From: Rossellomorea marisflavi
GTDB lineage: Bacteria > Bacillota > Bacilli > Bacillales > Bacillaceae_B
Direction of reading: 5' to 3'
Assembly: GCF_022170785.1 (NCBI RefSeq)
Contig: NZ_CP081870.1
Location: 2,282,001-2,346,000 of the forward strand
Length of the DNA stretch: 64,000 nt
A program made the translations under genes and the position numbers. Each line of letters begins with the position of its first letter. The stretch's first letter is position 1. Under the pieces are notes generated by a model that was given only the letters and a program-made list of their open reading frames with translations, was not told the origin of the DNA and did not search any database. Below, piece after piece: positions 33,798-41,894 of this stretch.

Positions 33798-34055
33798 ATG
33801 ATGAAAATCAACAAAACATTTCTCGTAGGAGCAACCGTGACGGCCGGATCCATCGGATGGCTGCTTTCATCCAAGGAAAAACGGAATCAACTTCATAATA
33901 TCAGGCACGGGATCGTTACAAAAATCAAGAAGAAGAGCCGCGACATCGTTGATAAGGGCGGGGTCCCCCACCCTCAGAATGTCGAAGACAACAAGATGGT
34001 GAGTGAGGGCGCGATGACGTCCGTACAGTATTTTAACGAAACCAAACAGGATTGA
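33798..34055 (+). CDS. Small membrane-anchored hypothetical protein
   Basis: The 85-residue protein has one short N-terminal hydrophobic segment (FLVGATVTAGSIGWLLS) and then a basic, lysine-rich region and a hydrophilic tail. The layout is reminiscent of YtxH-type stress proteins, but I do not claim family membership. AAGGAGGAG precedes tandem ATG codons. A possible sigma-B promoter lies upstream and a terminator downstream. Confidence 0.7.
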   Translation: MMKINKTFLVGATVTAGSIGWLLSSKEKRNQLHNIRHGIVTKIKKKSRDIVDKGGVPHPQNVEDNKMVSEGAMTSVQYFNETKQD

Positions 34056-34058
34056 TCC

Positions 34059-34089
34059 ATCCCCGGGGCAAACCCTCGGGGATTTTTTC
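34059..34089 (+). terminator. Intrinsic terminator
   Basis: ATCCCCGGGG pairs with the following CCCTCGGGGAT and runs into TTTTTT. Confidence 0.8.
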
Positions 34090-34173
34090 ATCTTTCAGCC
34101 CGATACACATAAAAGTTTCACCAATTTGTCTTATAATGGGTAAGTAGGAATGTGCTATAAGGAGAGATGTTTG

Positions 34174-34860
34174 ATGAAACGATGGAAGATCCTTATCGTG
34201 GACGATGAGGCACCGATGAGAAAACTGATTAAGCTTTATTTACATAAAGAACACTATGATTGCTTTGAAGCAGAAAACGGAATCGAGGCGCTTTCGCTTT
34301 TGAAGGAGAACCCGATCGATATGTTGATCGTCGACATCATGATGCCTTTTATGGACGGATATGAACTCCTTTCAGAGGTACGGAAGACGAGCGAAGTTCC
34401 TTTTATCTTCCTTTCTGCCAAAGGGGACGATATGGATAAAGTGAAGGGACTGAAGCTCGGCGGAGACGACTATATGGTCAAGCCCTTCCATGCAGAAGAA
34501 CTTCTGGCAAGGGTGGAAGGGATCCTCAGGAGGTCATACGGCCTGAAGGTGAACAATCATGCCATGTCGGAAACCTATGGTCCCGTCTCCTTCAATCTGG
34601 CATCCAGAACCGTCACGGTGGAAGAACTATCCCCCCGTCTCACTCTCAAAGAATATGAGCTCTTTTTGTACCTCGCCCGCAATGAAGGCCGCGTCTACAA
34701 ACGGGATCAGCTTCTCGACAAAATCTGGGGCAGTGATTATGAGGGGAGCGACAGGACCGTGGACACCCACATCAAGACACTGAGATTAAAGCTGAAGGAC
34801 CATGGAATGATGATCAAAACCGTTTGGGGACTTGGATATAAATTCGAGGCAAGACCTTGA
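34174..34860 (+). CDS. OmpR-family response regulator
   Basis: The 228-residue protein has a receiver domain (VDDE at residues 9-12, phospho-acceptor aspartate in MLIVDIMMP near 53, the LSAKGDD threonine/serine-lysine region). A winged-helix DNA-binding domain follows (LTLKEYELFLYLARNEG, DRTVDTHIKTLRLKL). The start with AAGGAGAG upstream is preferred to an ATG eight codons earlier. The stop codon overlaps the TTG start of the kinase gene, so the pair is translationally coupled. The stimulus is unknown. Confidence 0.92.
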   Translation: MKRWKILIVDDEAPMRKLIKLYLHKEHYDCFEAENGIEALSLLKENPIDMLIVDIMMPFMDGYELLSEVRKTSEVPFIFLSAKGDDMDKVKGLKLGGDDYMVKPFHAEELLARVEGILRRSYGLKVNNHAMSETYGPVSFNLASRTVTVEELSPRLTLKEYELFLYLARNEGRVYKRDQLLDKIWGSDYEGSDRTVDTHIKTLRLKLKDHGMMIKTVWGLGYKFEARP

Positions 34861-36260
34861 AAAAGCGCTCTTGGACACTGAATAAAAAGGTTTCCATGCT
34901 TCTCCTTCTTAGTCTCCTTTTCACCATTCTGTTTTCCTTCCTTTTCATGCATTTTCTTTATAAGGACCTGTATATCGGGACGATGAAGGAATCGATCCTC
35001 TATCAAGGGGAACGGACGACGGCTCATTATCACTACGGTGAAGTCAGTGGGGATATCAAAGATAAGATCCTCTGGTACAACGTCATCTCCCCCTATAAGG
35101 TGGATGTGGTGGACAACCTCCATGATTTAAAGGAGAACTTCCCCTACAAGGTGGATGGAAAGCCCCTTCTATCCAAGGAAGATACCGATCTTCTTGATCA
35201 GGGGCAACATGTCTTGAAAGAGGGGTACGTAAAGGAATTTGATCGGAATATCGTCGGGGCCGTTTTTCCCCTCATGAATGAAGAACGTCATATGGGCTAT
35301 ATCTACATCTACATCCCTTTGGCCGAGATGACTGAAGTGTTCCAAAAAGGGATCCCGATTCTCGTGTTGGCAGGAACAATGTTCTACTTCCTATTGTTTG
35401 TCATCATCCAGTCGACCCTCGGGTCGCTCTTCAAACCAGTCAAAGAGATGAAAGCATTCTCCAACAGAGTCGCAAACGGGGACTTCTCCCAAAGACTCGA
35501 TGTGTCGAGGAATGATGAAATGAGCGAACTCGGGCGGACCTTCAATCATATGGTCGACTCCCTTGAAAACCAAGAAGAGCGGAAAAGACAGTTCTTATCG
35601 AATGTCGCACACGAGCTCAGGACCCCCCTCACCTATATCGGAGGATACACAGCTGTTCTCATGGATAAAGTCCATACGGATCCGGACGATGCGGAGGAAA
35701 GCTTAAAATTGATACAGAAAGAAAGCATCCGGATGCAGAAGCTGATCAATGAACTTCTTGAACTCAATAAATTGGAGGATTCATCCTCTCACCTGGAATT
35801 CGAACCGATTGTCCTCTCAGAGCTGCTGTCCGACACACTTTCTCTCGTCCAGCCCCATGCACGCGAGAAGGATCTTGTGCTGGAGAGATCTTTGGACGAA
35901 GAAACGATCATCAATGGAGATCCCGATCGGATCCGCCAGGTTGTCTATAATGTATTGGATAATGCCATCAAGTACTCAAAGCCTCAAGGGAAAATCATCC
36001 TGCGCTCGTCAAGGCAAGGAGATGAAGCCCTCATCACCATACGTGATCATGGAATCGGCATCCCTTCATCCTCCATTCCGAGAATTGGGGAGCGATTCTA
36101 TCGTTCCGACCTCTCACGCACGCGAAACTCTGGCGGCTATGGTCTCGGCCTCTCGATTGCCAAAGAGATCCTTCACCGCCACGGCGGCTCTCTGCAAATA
36201 GAGAGTGAGGAAGGATCGGGAACGACGGTGACGGTAAGGATCCCTTTATTGAAGCTTTGA
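34857..36260 (+). CDS. Membrane sensor histidine kinase
   Basis: The 467-residue kinase has two transmembrane segments (residues about 10-32 and 165-188) enclosing an extracellular sensor of about 130 residues. A HAMP domain follows, then the H-box in SNVAHELRTPLTYIGG near residue 246. The catalytic motifs are NVLDNAIKYS, RDHGIGIP, RSGGYGLGLSIAK-like (here NSGGYGLGLSIAK) and GSGTTVTVRIP. The start is TTG, overlapping the stop of the response regulator gene. A strong terminator follows the gene. Confidence 0.92.
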   Translation: MKKRSWTLNKKVSMLLLLSLLFTILFSFLFMHFLYKDLYIGTMKESILYQGERTTAHYHYGEVSGDIKDKILWYNVISPYKVDVVDNLHDLKENFPYKVDGKPLLSKEDTDLLDQGQHVLKEGYVKEFDRNIVGAVFPLMNEERHMGYIYIYIPLAEMTEVFQKGIPILVLAGTMFYFLLFVIIQSTLGSLFKPVKEMKAFSNRVANGDFSQRLDVSRNDEMSELGRTFNHMVDSLENQEERKRQFLSNVAHELRTPLTYIGGYTAVLMDKVHTDPDDAEESLKLIQKESIRMQKLINELLELNKLEDSSSHLEFEPIVLSELLSDTLSLVQPHAREKDLVLERSLDEETIINGDPDRIRQVVYNVLDNAIKYSKPQGKIILRSSRQGDEALITIRDHGIGIPSSSIPRIGERFYRSDLSRTRNSGGYGLGLSIAKEILHRHGGSLQIESEEGSGTTVTVRIPLLKL

Positions 36261-36353
36261 ATTCAATGGCTCGCCATTGAACATGTTCCTTCGAAAAGGA
36301 TAGACTGATAAAATGCCTGGATTTAGCGGAAAAACACTATGTTTCTTAAATCC

Positions 36354-36387
36354 AACAAGCTGCCGGTATCCGGCAGCTTGTTTTTTG
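36354..36387 (+). terminator. Intrinsic terminator of the two-component operon
   Basis: CAAGCTGCCGG is perfectly inverted as CCGGCAGCTTG around a three-base loop and followed by TTTTTT. Confidence 0.9.
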
Positions 36388-36558
36388 AATTCTGTTCTAT
36401 GGTGTCCTTGGAGCTATAGTGTTTATAAACAGGGATTCAAACATGTCGATCGGTACGGTTGCGGCTTTTTTATGTCGGTATGTTAAAAAACAAATTCTGT
36501 TTCGAGTGATATTTTCTCTGTTTAAATGGTTTATTCTACACTAATATGTAAAGGTATA

Positions 36559-36644
36559 GGTCCGTTTCTTTCCGCTGCAGGCGCTTGCTTTCCTGCGGGG
36601 AGGGTGTCGAGCCCCTTCCGCTTCAATTCACTCTGTGGTTTTAA
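36559..36644 (+). repeat. Dispersed repeat core, copy D (short form)
   Basis: It shares TCGCTGCAGGCGCTTGCTTT-like sequence, CCTGCGGGGAGGG, GTCGAGCC and CTTCAATTCACTCTGTGG with copy E 200 bases downstream, but lacks the middle segment. Confidence 0.7.
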
Positions 36645-36770
36645 TGCCCTTATGAGTGGTAATTGATCAGGATTCGAATAATCACCATTCAAGGTGACCG
36701 GTTTTTTAAGATAGCACTAGTCTAATATGCCTGGCAGCAAAGATGCTTGTTCTTCACACGTGTGCAAAAG

Positions 36771-36889
36771 GCATAGGAGCGTTCCTTATCGCTGCAGGCG
36801 CTTGCTTTCCTGCGGGGAGGGCGTCGAGCCTCCTCCTTTTCCGCTGGAGTCAATCGCCTTACGCTTCAATTCACTCTGTGGTTTTAATC
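36771..36889 (+). repeat. Dispersed repeat core, copy E
   Basis: It contains GCTGCAGGCGCTTGCTTTCC, GCGGGGAGGGCGTCGAGCC, TCCGCTGGAGTC and TTCAATTCACTCTGTGG. It is the longer relative of copy D and related to copies A and C through GCTTTCC, GAGCCTCCTC and CGCTGGAGTC. Confidence 0.7.
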
Positions 36890-37026
36890 AAGGTGATATT
36901 CGATTTGACTATAGAGTCATTCATTTGAACTTTAGCCTGACCTGATAAACAGTATTGCTACCTCTACTCACCATCATAATGAAATGATCTTTCCCATTAA
37001 CATTAGCTACCACCTCTTGAAAAGCA

Positions 37027-37158
37027 CACAGTGCAGCAAAAACCTCACGACTCTTAAGGAATAATCCGCAGAGTGAAACCACGCAAGAGCAGCTGAAGCG
37101 GCTCACCGTCCCCCCCCCCGCTGGAAAGCGGTTGGCCAAAGCGGAACGGAACGACCCT
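37027..37158 (-). repeat. Dispersed repeat core, copy F (inverted)
   Basis: Reading the minus strand it shows CCGTTCCGCTTTGGCC, CCGCTTTCCAGCGG, GGTGAGCCGCTTC and then diverges. A run of ten C residues on the plus strand interrupts the core. It lies in direct repeat with copy G. Confidence 0.6.
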
Positions 37159-37210
37159 TTTCCCTCCAAACCTAATAAAGTGATAGATTACCAGATAGCA
37201 ATCACTCATC

Positions 37211-37352
37211 CTGATGCACTCAGTGCAGTGTAGCGGAGGCCACCCGACTCCTATGGGAAAGGCGGGCAGGGTGAGAGACCCTGCAGGCTTGCCGAAGCGG
37301 CTCACCGCACGCCCCATGGAAAGCGGGTGGCCGCAGCGAAACGGAACGACCC
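37211..37352 (-). repeat. Dispersed repeat core, copy G (inverted)
   Basis: On the minus strand it reads CGTTTCGCTGCGGCC, CCCGCTTTCCATGGGG, GTGCGGTGAGCCGCTTCGG, CCTGCAGGGTCTCTCACCC and AGGAGTCGGGTGG. It is the closest relative of copy C at 14.4 kb. Confidence 0.7.
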
Positions 37353-37444
37353 CTCCTCCCCTCCATCCCTAATCAAAAGGAAACAACATGCTTGATCCCC
37401 CACTTAAAAAATCCATACATTATGTTTACAAATAAGCAACGCAC

Positions 37445-37670
37445 TTACGACTTATTTCGAACTACACTTAATACAGCTTTAGCGAACTCTTCTTCAGACA
37501 ACGCACCCTTTCGAACCAGTCCTGAGTGCTGACCTTCTATAATCTAACCTTCCATTTGTTAAGAAGTCTTTGCCTGTTGCATGACCTTATTCATAGATTC
37601 CCCCATCAAATCTCACTCTACGTTTCCTAGGAACAGCCAGCCCTTTTTCTACATCCCTTGTCATTTCCAT
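37445..37670 (-). pseudogene. Frameshifted remnant of a small protein gene
   Basis: On the minus strand a good ribosome site (GGGGGAGG) precedes an ATG that opens MEMTRDVEKGLAVPRKRRV and stops after 27 codons. Shifting frame continues through GESMNKVMQQAKTS. The third frame ends coherently as HSGLVRKGALSEEEFAKAVL and VVRNKS before a stop. The pieces look like one gene of about 70 codons broken by at least two frameshifts and a stop. I do not recognise the family. Confidence 0.5.
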
Positions 37671-37761
37671 TCCTCCCCCTGCAAAAAGATTGCTATTGAA
37701 TAACATCTGCACATATCTTTTCCTAGGGGATCATGCATGAAACATTCATCAATGACAAATG

Positions 37762-37800
37762 AAAAAACATGGCCAAATCAAAAATCGATTTGGCCATGTT
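37762..37800 (-). terminator. Intrinsic terminator after the YpuA-like gene
   Basis: AACATGGCCAAATC is perfectly inverted as GATTTGGCCATGTT and the minus strand continues into TTTTTC. Confidence 0.85.
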
Positions 37801-37828
37801 CTTCATTCTTCTACAGGTGAGAAAAGGA

Positions 37829-38758
37829 TCAGCTGAACCAACCTTTTATGGACTTGAAGAAGTTCCCGATGGCTTCAATCAGTCCTGAGAAGAAGTCGGA
37901 TATCTTCTGCCCGAGTCCTTCATCCTGCACAATATCCTTGATCTTAGATTGGATGTCTTTCGTCAGATCCTCAAGCTGCTGCTGGACATTATCGAAGTTG
38001 ATATCAAGAGAACGCATCTTTTCAAACAAATCGATGAGAAGTTGACGATCCTCAGGAGATAACTCGATTTTCAATGTTTTCAGCTTTTCCTCGACAATCT
38101 GCTCCACTTCTTCTTTTGTCGCAGGGTTTTGTTCCGCGATTTCTTTTTTGATTTCAGTCAGGAGCTGACTGATTTCTTCTTTATCCACACCAGAATCCTT
38201 TGCGATTTCAGTTGCGACATTCAGTTCTTCGTTGGCTACTTCCATGCGGACGGTGTCCAGTTCTTCCCCGCTCTCGTCGTAGGCCTTATAAATACCTACC
38301 AGGGCAGAATGACCACTTACCTTCACTGGAGATGCAACTTCTACGACCGCATTTTCTACCCCAGCAGTTAACAGGGCGTTAGCGTACATCGTATCCGTCA
38401 CCTCGGTGATGTTGGACGGAGTGACAATTTCCACATTCAATCCTTCACCCTTTTCAACACGGGTGATCTTTGCAGAAGAAAACATTCGGGCATTGCGGTT
38501 TTCCCCTTCGATGTACTTGACAAGATCGTCTCCGTTGGCGACGAACTCCTCCACATCTGTGTCAGCATCGATCCCTAGTTCCCGTTGAACCTCTTTTTTC
38601 TGGTCGGCTGTCAGTGTTTCCCCGTACACAACGATCGGCACACCGAATTTCTCGTTAATACTATCTTTGTCCTTGGAATTATCGGAAGCAAATGCACTCG
38701 TCTGTACCGTAGTCATCATCAGGGCAGCTGTTACAAACATTATGAATTTCTTTTTCAT
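37829..38758 (-). CDS. Exported DUF1002 protein, YpuA-like
   Basis: The 309-residue protein has a signal peptide (MKKKFIMFVTAALMMTTVQT, cleavage probably after AFA). The DUF1002 core follows, including FGVPIVVYGETLTADQK and GVENAVVEVASPVKVSG. A C-terminal helical, acidic coiled-coil region with a final amphipathic FFKSIKGWF segment ends it. It resembles B. subtilis YpuA, which is exported and of unknown function. The start was chosen for AGAGGAG seven bases upstream. Confidence 0.83.
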   Translation of the reverse strand: MKKKFIMFVTAALMMTTVQTSAFASDNSKDKDSINEKFGVPIVVYGETLTADQKKEVQRELGIDADTDVEEFVANGDDLVKYIEGENRNARMFSSAKITRVEKGEGLNVEIVTPSNITEVTDTMYANALLTAGVENAVVEVASPVKVSGHSALVGIYKAYDESGEELDTVRMEVANEELNVATEIAKDSGVDKEEISQLLTEIKKEIAEQNPATKEEVEQIVEEKLKTLKIELSPEDRQLLIDLFEKMRSLDINFDNVQQQLEDLTKDIQSKIKDIVQDEGLGQKISDFFSGLIEAIGNFFKSIKGWFS

Positions 38759-38905
38759 GCTCATTCTCCTCTTATCATTTCGCTCCGTCACTCCATGCTT
38801 CCCCCTTGTGCATGGGTGACTCTTACTATAAGACGTGTTCCCCCTCCATGAGGTTACAGGAACTTTCAACATTATAGCATATCTGATCCGGAAGAATGAT
38901 GGCGA

Positions 38906-40147
38906 TTAGATTAAATAGAATCCCGTTTGTCTCTTTGCCATATACTCGGCCTTCCCGCGGATGACGCCAACGGGTTCTTCGAGATAGATCGGCACCTCCT
39001 GCCCCCACTCCGGGATATAGTCCCTGCAGTTGAATTCCAGTGCATACAGCGTCTGGTCGGTCACTGGGAGCTCTCCTTTGATCGGAACAGGTCCTTGGAG
39101 ATCGTATAGTCCAATCAAGGCACCGGCTTCATGACAGTGAACCCCTATAGGATGTGTGTAGATCATGCCGTTCAGTTCCTCTTCATCCATTCTTGCCATG
39201 GATCTCCGGAAGACGTCATTCCCTGGTACACCGGGTTTCAATTCTTCCATGATGATGTCTTCCATTCTCAGAGCCTTGTTGAAGGCAGAGATAAGTCCCT
39301 GGGGCGGCTGTTCTTCATCCGGGAATAAAACATATGCCAGCTGCTGCGTATCTGTGGCAAGGCCGAGATATTCGATTCCAAAATCGAGGTGGACGATATC
39401 TCCCGGCCTGATGATCTCACCTTCAATCCGGTCCATGGCAGCTCCCTTCCTCTGCAGATCCACCGTAGGATAAAAGGACGTCTTCAATCCGAGATCCAGC
39501 ACCTTTTGACGGATCCACTCCACCACATCATCGGTCGTTGTGATACCGGGATGGATGACACTTCTGGAAAGGGCGGATTCTGCGATTTCCCTCGCGGATT
39601 CTGCGATGAAAGGATAGGCAGTCAGTTCCTTTTGGGAACGGGTTGAATACCATTCGATCAAAAGAGGTTCCGCTGAGATGAATCGATCGGTAAATCCAGG
39701 AACCAGATATGCTAGCTTGGAGTGGAGGGTATGGGTGAGACCATCACATGATGCAAACCCCTCGGAAGTATTCAGAGCAATCGTCGCGGGATCTTTCTCC
39801 TTGATCAACCTGACCAGGCACTCCCATTGATCTTCGGTTGCAGGATTCCACACCCGCTCATAAAAAGGCTCAAATTCGGGATTGGTATGAATGACAGAAC
39901 GCTTCAGGATTCCACCTTCCAAAGTAAAGACCAGGATCGTCAACCTCCTGGAGCTATCGACGGCAGAAGGAAATAATGTGAGAAGGGCCGGATCTTCATG
40001 GTACTCCCTCCCGATTGTGATCCACATCCCGACACCATGCTTTTTCATCAAAGTGGGAAGCAGCGTATTCAAACGGTGGAAAAGCCATCTATTTGTGATT
40101 TCTTCCCTCTTTCTCAATGGAAGGAAATGTGAAGTCATTTCGTTCAT
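38906..40147 (-). CDS. M24-family (Xaa-Pro aminopeptidase-like) protein
   Basis: The 413-residue protein has an N-terminal creatinase-like domain (to about residue 170) and a pita-bread domain. Possible metal ligands are D in IVHLDFGIEYLG, D in ATDTQQLAY, H in THPIGVHCHEAG, and E in LYALEFNCRDY. The expected final glutamate region near VPIYLEEPV is also present. It could cleave X-Pro peptides or be a related hydrolase. It is a single gene, divergent from the RRNPP receptor gene. Confidence 0.8.
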   Translation of the reverse strand: MNEMTSHFLPLRKREEITNRWLFHRLNTLLPTLMKKHGVGMWITIGREYHEDPALLTLFPSAVDSSRRLTILVFTLEGGILKRSVIHTNPEFEPFYERVWNPATEDQWECLVRLIKEKDPATIALNTSEGFASCDGLTHTLHSKLAYLVPGFTDRFISAEPLLIEWYSTRSQKELTAYPFIAESAREIAESALSRSVIHPGITTTDDVVEWIRQKVLDLGLKTSFYPTVDLQRKGAAMDRIEGEIIRPGDIVHLDFGIEYLGLATDTQQLAYVLFPDEEQPPQGLISAFNKALRMEDIIMEELKPGVPGNDVFRRSMARMDEEELNGMIYTHPIGVHCHEAGALIGLYDLQGPVPIKGELPVTDQTLYALEFNCRDYIPEWGQEVPIYLEEPVGVIRGKAEYMAKRQTGFYLI

Positions 40148-40326
40148 CTATATCTCCCCTTTATCTTATGATTAAGTCTACATCGCATAGGATTCTACAC
40201 ATTTCGGCAAAATCCTCCTTTATGCCGTTCCAATCACCCAGAAAATAGGACGTCAATATAAAACTGACCACCCTCCCGGATCGAAATACCCAAGAAAAAA
40301 TATAATTATAGGAATATTCAAAACGT

Positions 40327-40355
40327 TTGTTCTCCATTTATGATACCATTCTAAT
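40327..40355 (+). promoter_or_regulatory. Promoter of the RRNPP receptor gene
   Basis: TTGTTC and TCTAAT lie 17 nt apart, about 45 nt before the start codon. The preceding 40148-40320 region is AT-rich and contains no gene. Confidence 0.5.
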
Positions 40356-40400
40356 ACATCACCAGAACCTGCATCATTGAGGGAAAGAGGAGCTGATCAA

Positions 40401-41657
40401 ATGACCATCGGTTCTAAAATCCGCTTTCATCGACAGAAGCGTCAACTGACCCAGGAAGAATTATCAAAGGGGATTTTATCCGTTTCCTATCTTTCGAAAA
40501 TCGAAAACAATTCCATTTCCCCTTCACAGGAAATCATCGAACTCCTTTGTGAACGACTGGGAATCTCCAATCTGATGGATGACCATCGCGTCGTCCTGAA
40601 CAAACTGGAGAAATGGAATCGTCTGCTTTTATGGAATTCATTAGCGGAAGCAGACGAAATGAAGGCGTCTATCAAATTACAATTGGAGAACGTAGACGAA
40701 CTCACACCCCATCTCTACTATCAGATCCTTTGTTTCCGAGCCGATCTGATCCATCTCGACCTTAAAGCAGCACTTGCCCGATTAAACGCGATCCATAAGA
40801 GCTATACGGATATGACGGACCTATTGAAATTCTACTTCCATAAGTATCGGGGAAACTACTATTATCTACTGAACGAATACAGCAAGGCGGAGAATGAACT
40901 GAAAGAAGCCGAAACCTTCTATGTTACAGGGAACGTGGTGAACGAAGAAGAAAGGGCCGATTTGTATTACCTGTCAAGCCTGGTCAAGACCCGCTTGAAT
41001 CACTTTCGCCTCGCCCTGTACTATGGTGAAAAAGCACTGAACATCTTTCAAAGCGTCTATTTCCAGAAACGATGCGCAGAGGTCCACCTGCTTCTCGGGA
41101 TATGCTACAGGCGGATTGGATCCCTGGATGAGGCCAATAAGCATTATGAATGGGCCGGATATATTTCTGAAACCATCCGCTATACCCGTCTAAGGTCCAA
41201 GGTGGAACAGAACCTTGGATATATGAAGTCCCTATCCGGTGATAGCCAAGAGGCCATCCGTCACTTTTTGAGGAGCATCGATCTGAAAGGGACAGATGCG
41301 GAAGGTCAGCTGTATTCCATCCTCTCCCTCGTTAAGGAATATCATAAATTGAATCAGCAAAGGGAAATGACAGAGTGGCTGGATCGCGGCCTGGGCCTCT
41401 GCGGACGGGATCATCATCCTGCTAAATATTACGAGCTATGTTATTACCGGTATGCGTCGGAGGGATTCAGGGATGGGTTCGAGCCATTTATGAGGGATCA
41501 AGCCCTTCCGTTTTTCCATCGCCACGATATGAAGATTTTATATGCGACGTATTCTACACTTCTTGGTCAATATTACCAAGGGATGAGGAAATATAAAAAT
41601 GCCGCCTTTTATTTCAAAGAAGCCAATGACATCTATGAACAGATGGTATCTTTTTAG
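40401..41657 (+). CDS. RRNPP-family quorum-sensing regulator, NprR-like (HTH plus TPR)
   Basis: The 418-residue protein has an N-terminal Cro/XRE helix-turn-helix (IGSKIRFHRQKRQLTQEEL, then ILSVSYLSKIENN, residues 3-38). Tandem TPR helices follow (for example YLLNEYSKAENELKEAETFY, LALYYGEKALNIFQ and LGICYRRIGSLDEANKHYEW), up to the C terminus (YYQGMRKYKNAAFYFKEAND). This is the architecture of PlcR/NprR regulators, and the first 60 residues resemble NprR most. AGAGGAG lies 9 nt before the ATG. A small exported-peptide gene starts 11 nt after the stop, as in receptor-pheromone cassettes. Regulatory target and peptide recognition are inferred. Confidence 0.88.
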   Translation: MTIGSKIRFHRQKRQLTQEELSKGILSVSYLSKIENNSISPSQEIIELLCERLGISNLMDDHRVVLNKLEKWNRLLLWNSLAEADEMKASIKLQLENVDELTPHLYYQILCFRADLIHLDLKAALARLNAIHKSYTDMTDLLKFYFHKYRGNYYYLLNEYSKAENELKEAETFYVTGNVVNEEERADLYYLSSLVKTRLNHFRLALYYGEKALNIFQSVYFQKRCAEVHLLLGICYRRIGSLDEANKHYEWAGYISETIRYTRLRSKVEQNLGYMKSLSGDSQEAIRHFLRSIDLKGTDAEGQLYSILSLVKEYHKLNQQREMTEWLDRGLGLCGRDHHPAKYYELCYYRYASEGFRDGFEPFMRDQALPFFHRHDMKILYATYSTLLGQYYQGMRKYKNAAFYFKEANDIYEQMVSF

Positions 41658-41668
41658 GAGGTGAGAAT

Positions 41669-41785
41669 ATGAAGAAAGTGACATCCACCATCATCGCGAT
41701 CTGTCTGACATCCATGGCATTGACTGCAGTGGTCATCAACCAGATCAACGAAGAGGAATTTCCACCATTCAGCGTCAAACAATAA
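41669..41785 (+). CDS. Putative signalling propeptide (NprX/PapR-like), 38 residues
   Basis: An AGGAGGTGAG site overlaps the end of the receptor gene and precedes an ATG opening a 38-codon frame. The product starts MKKVTSTIIAICLTSMALTA, a lysine-led hydrophobic secretion signal. It ends in a short polar tail, NQINEEEFPPFSVKQ. Size, export signal, short C-terminal tail and position directly behind an NprR-like receptor match RRNPP pheromone precursors. The mature peptide would be a 5-8 residue piece of the tail, for example within EEFPPFSVKQ. A terminator follows at once. No sequence identity to NprX or PapR is claimed. Confidence 0.75.
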   Translation: MKKVTSTIIAICLTSMALTAVVINQINEEEFPPFSVKQ

Positions 41786-41793
41786 ACGTTCAT

Positions 41794-41833
41794 GAAATCC
41801 GTACCGGTGGACCCGGTGCGGATTTTCATTTTT
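41794..41833 (+). terminator. Intrinsic terminator of the receptor-peptide cassette
   Basis: AAATCCGTACCGG pairs with CCGGTGCGGATTT (one wobble or mismatch) and is followed by TCATTTTT. Confidence 0.75.
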
Positions 41834-41894
41834 GATGAAATTTTCTGAAGAAAAAGATATAGTAAGGAGGAGACATACATAAGGGGGAATCAAC

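Larger units (their letters stand above)
36388..37760. other. Gene desert of about 1.4 kb holding decayed repeats and a broken small gene
   Basis: No intact gene with a ribosome binding site was found here on either strand. The stretch holds four partial copies of the dispersed repeat (two in plus and two in inverted orientation), a run of ten C residues at 37110-37119 and a frameshifted small gene near its right end. The remaining sequence is AT-rich and featureless to my reading. Confidence 0.7.

Noticed and set aside
36921-37317. Two minus-strand open frames in the gene desert
   Set aside because: They run through the repeat copies F and G, have no ribosome sites and contain repeat-derived proline and glycine runs.
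36559-37352. Possible CRISPR array because of recurring similar blocks
   Set aside because: The repeats are long, degenerate, irregularly spaced and in both orientations, with no uniform spacers and no cas genes.
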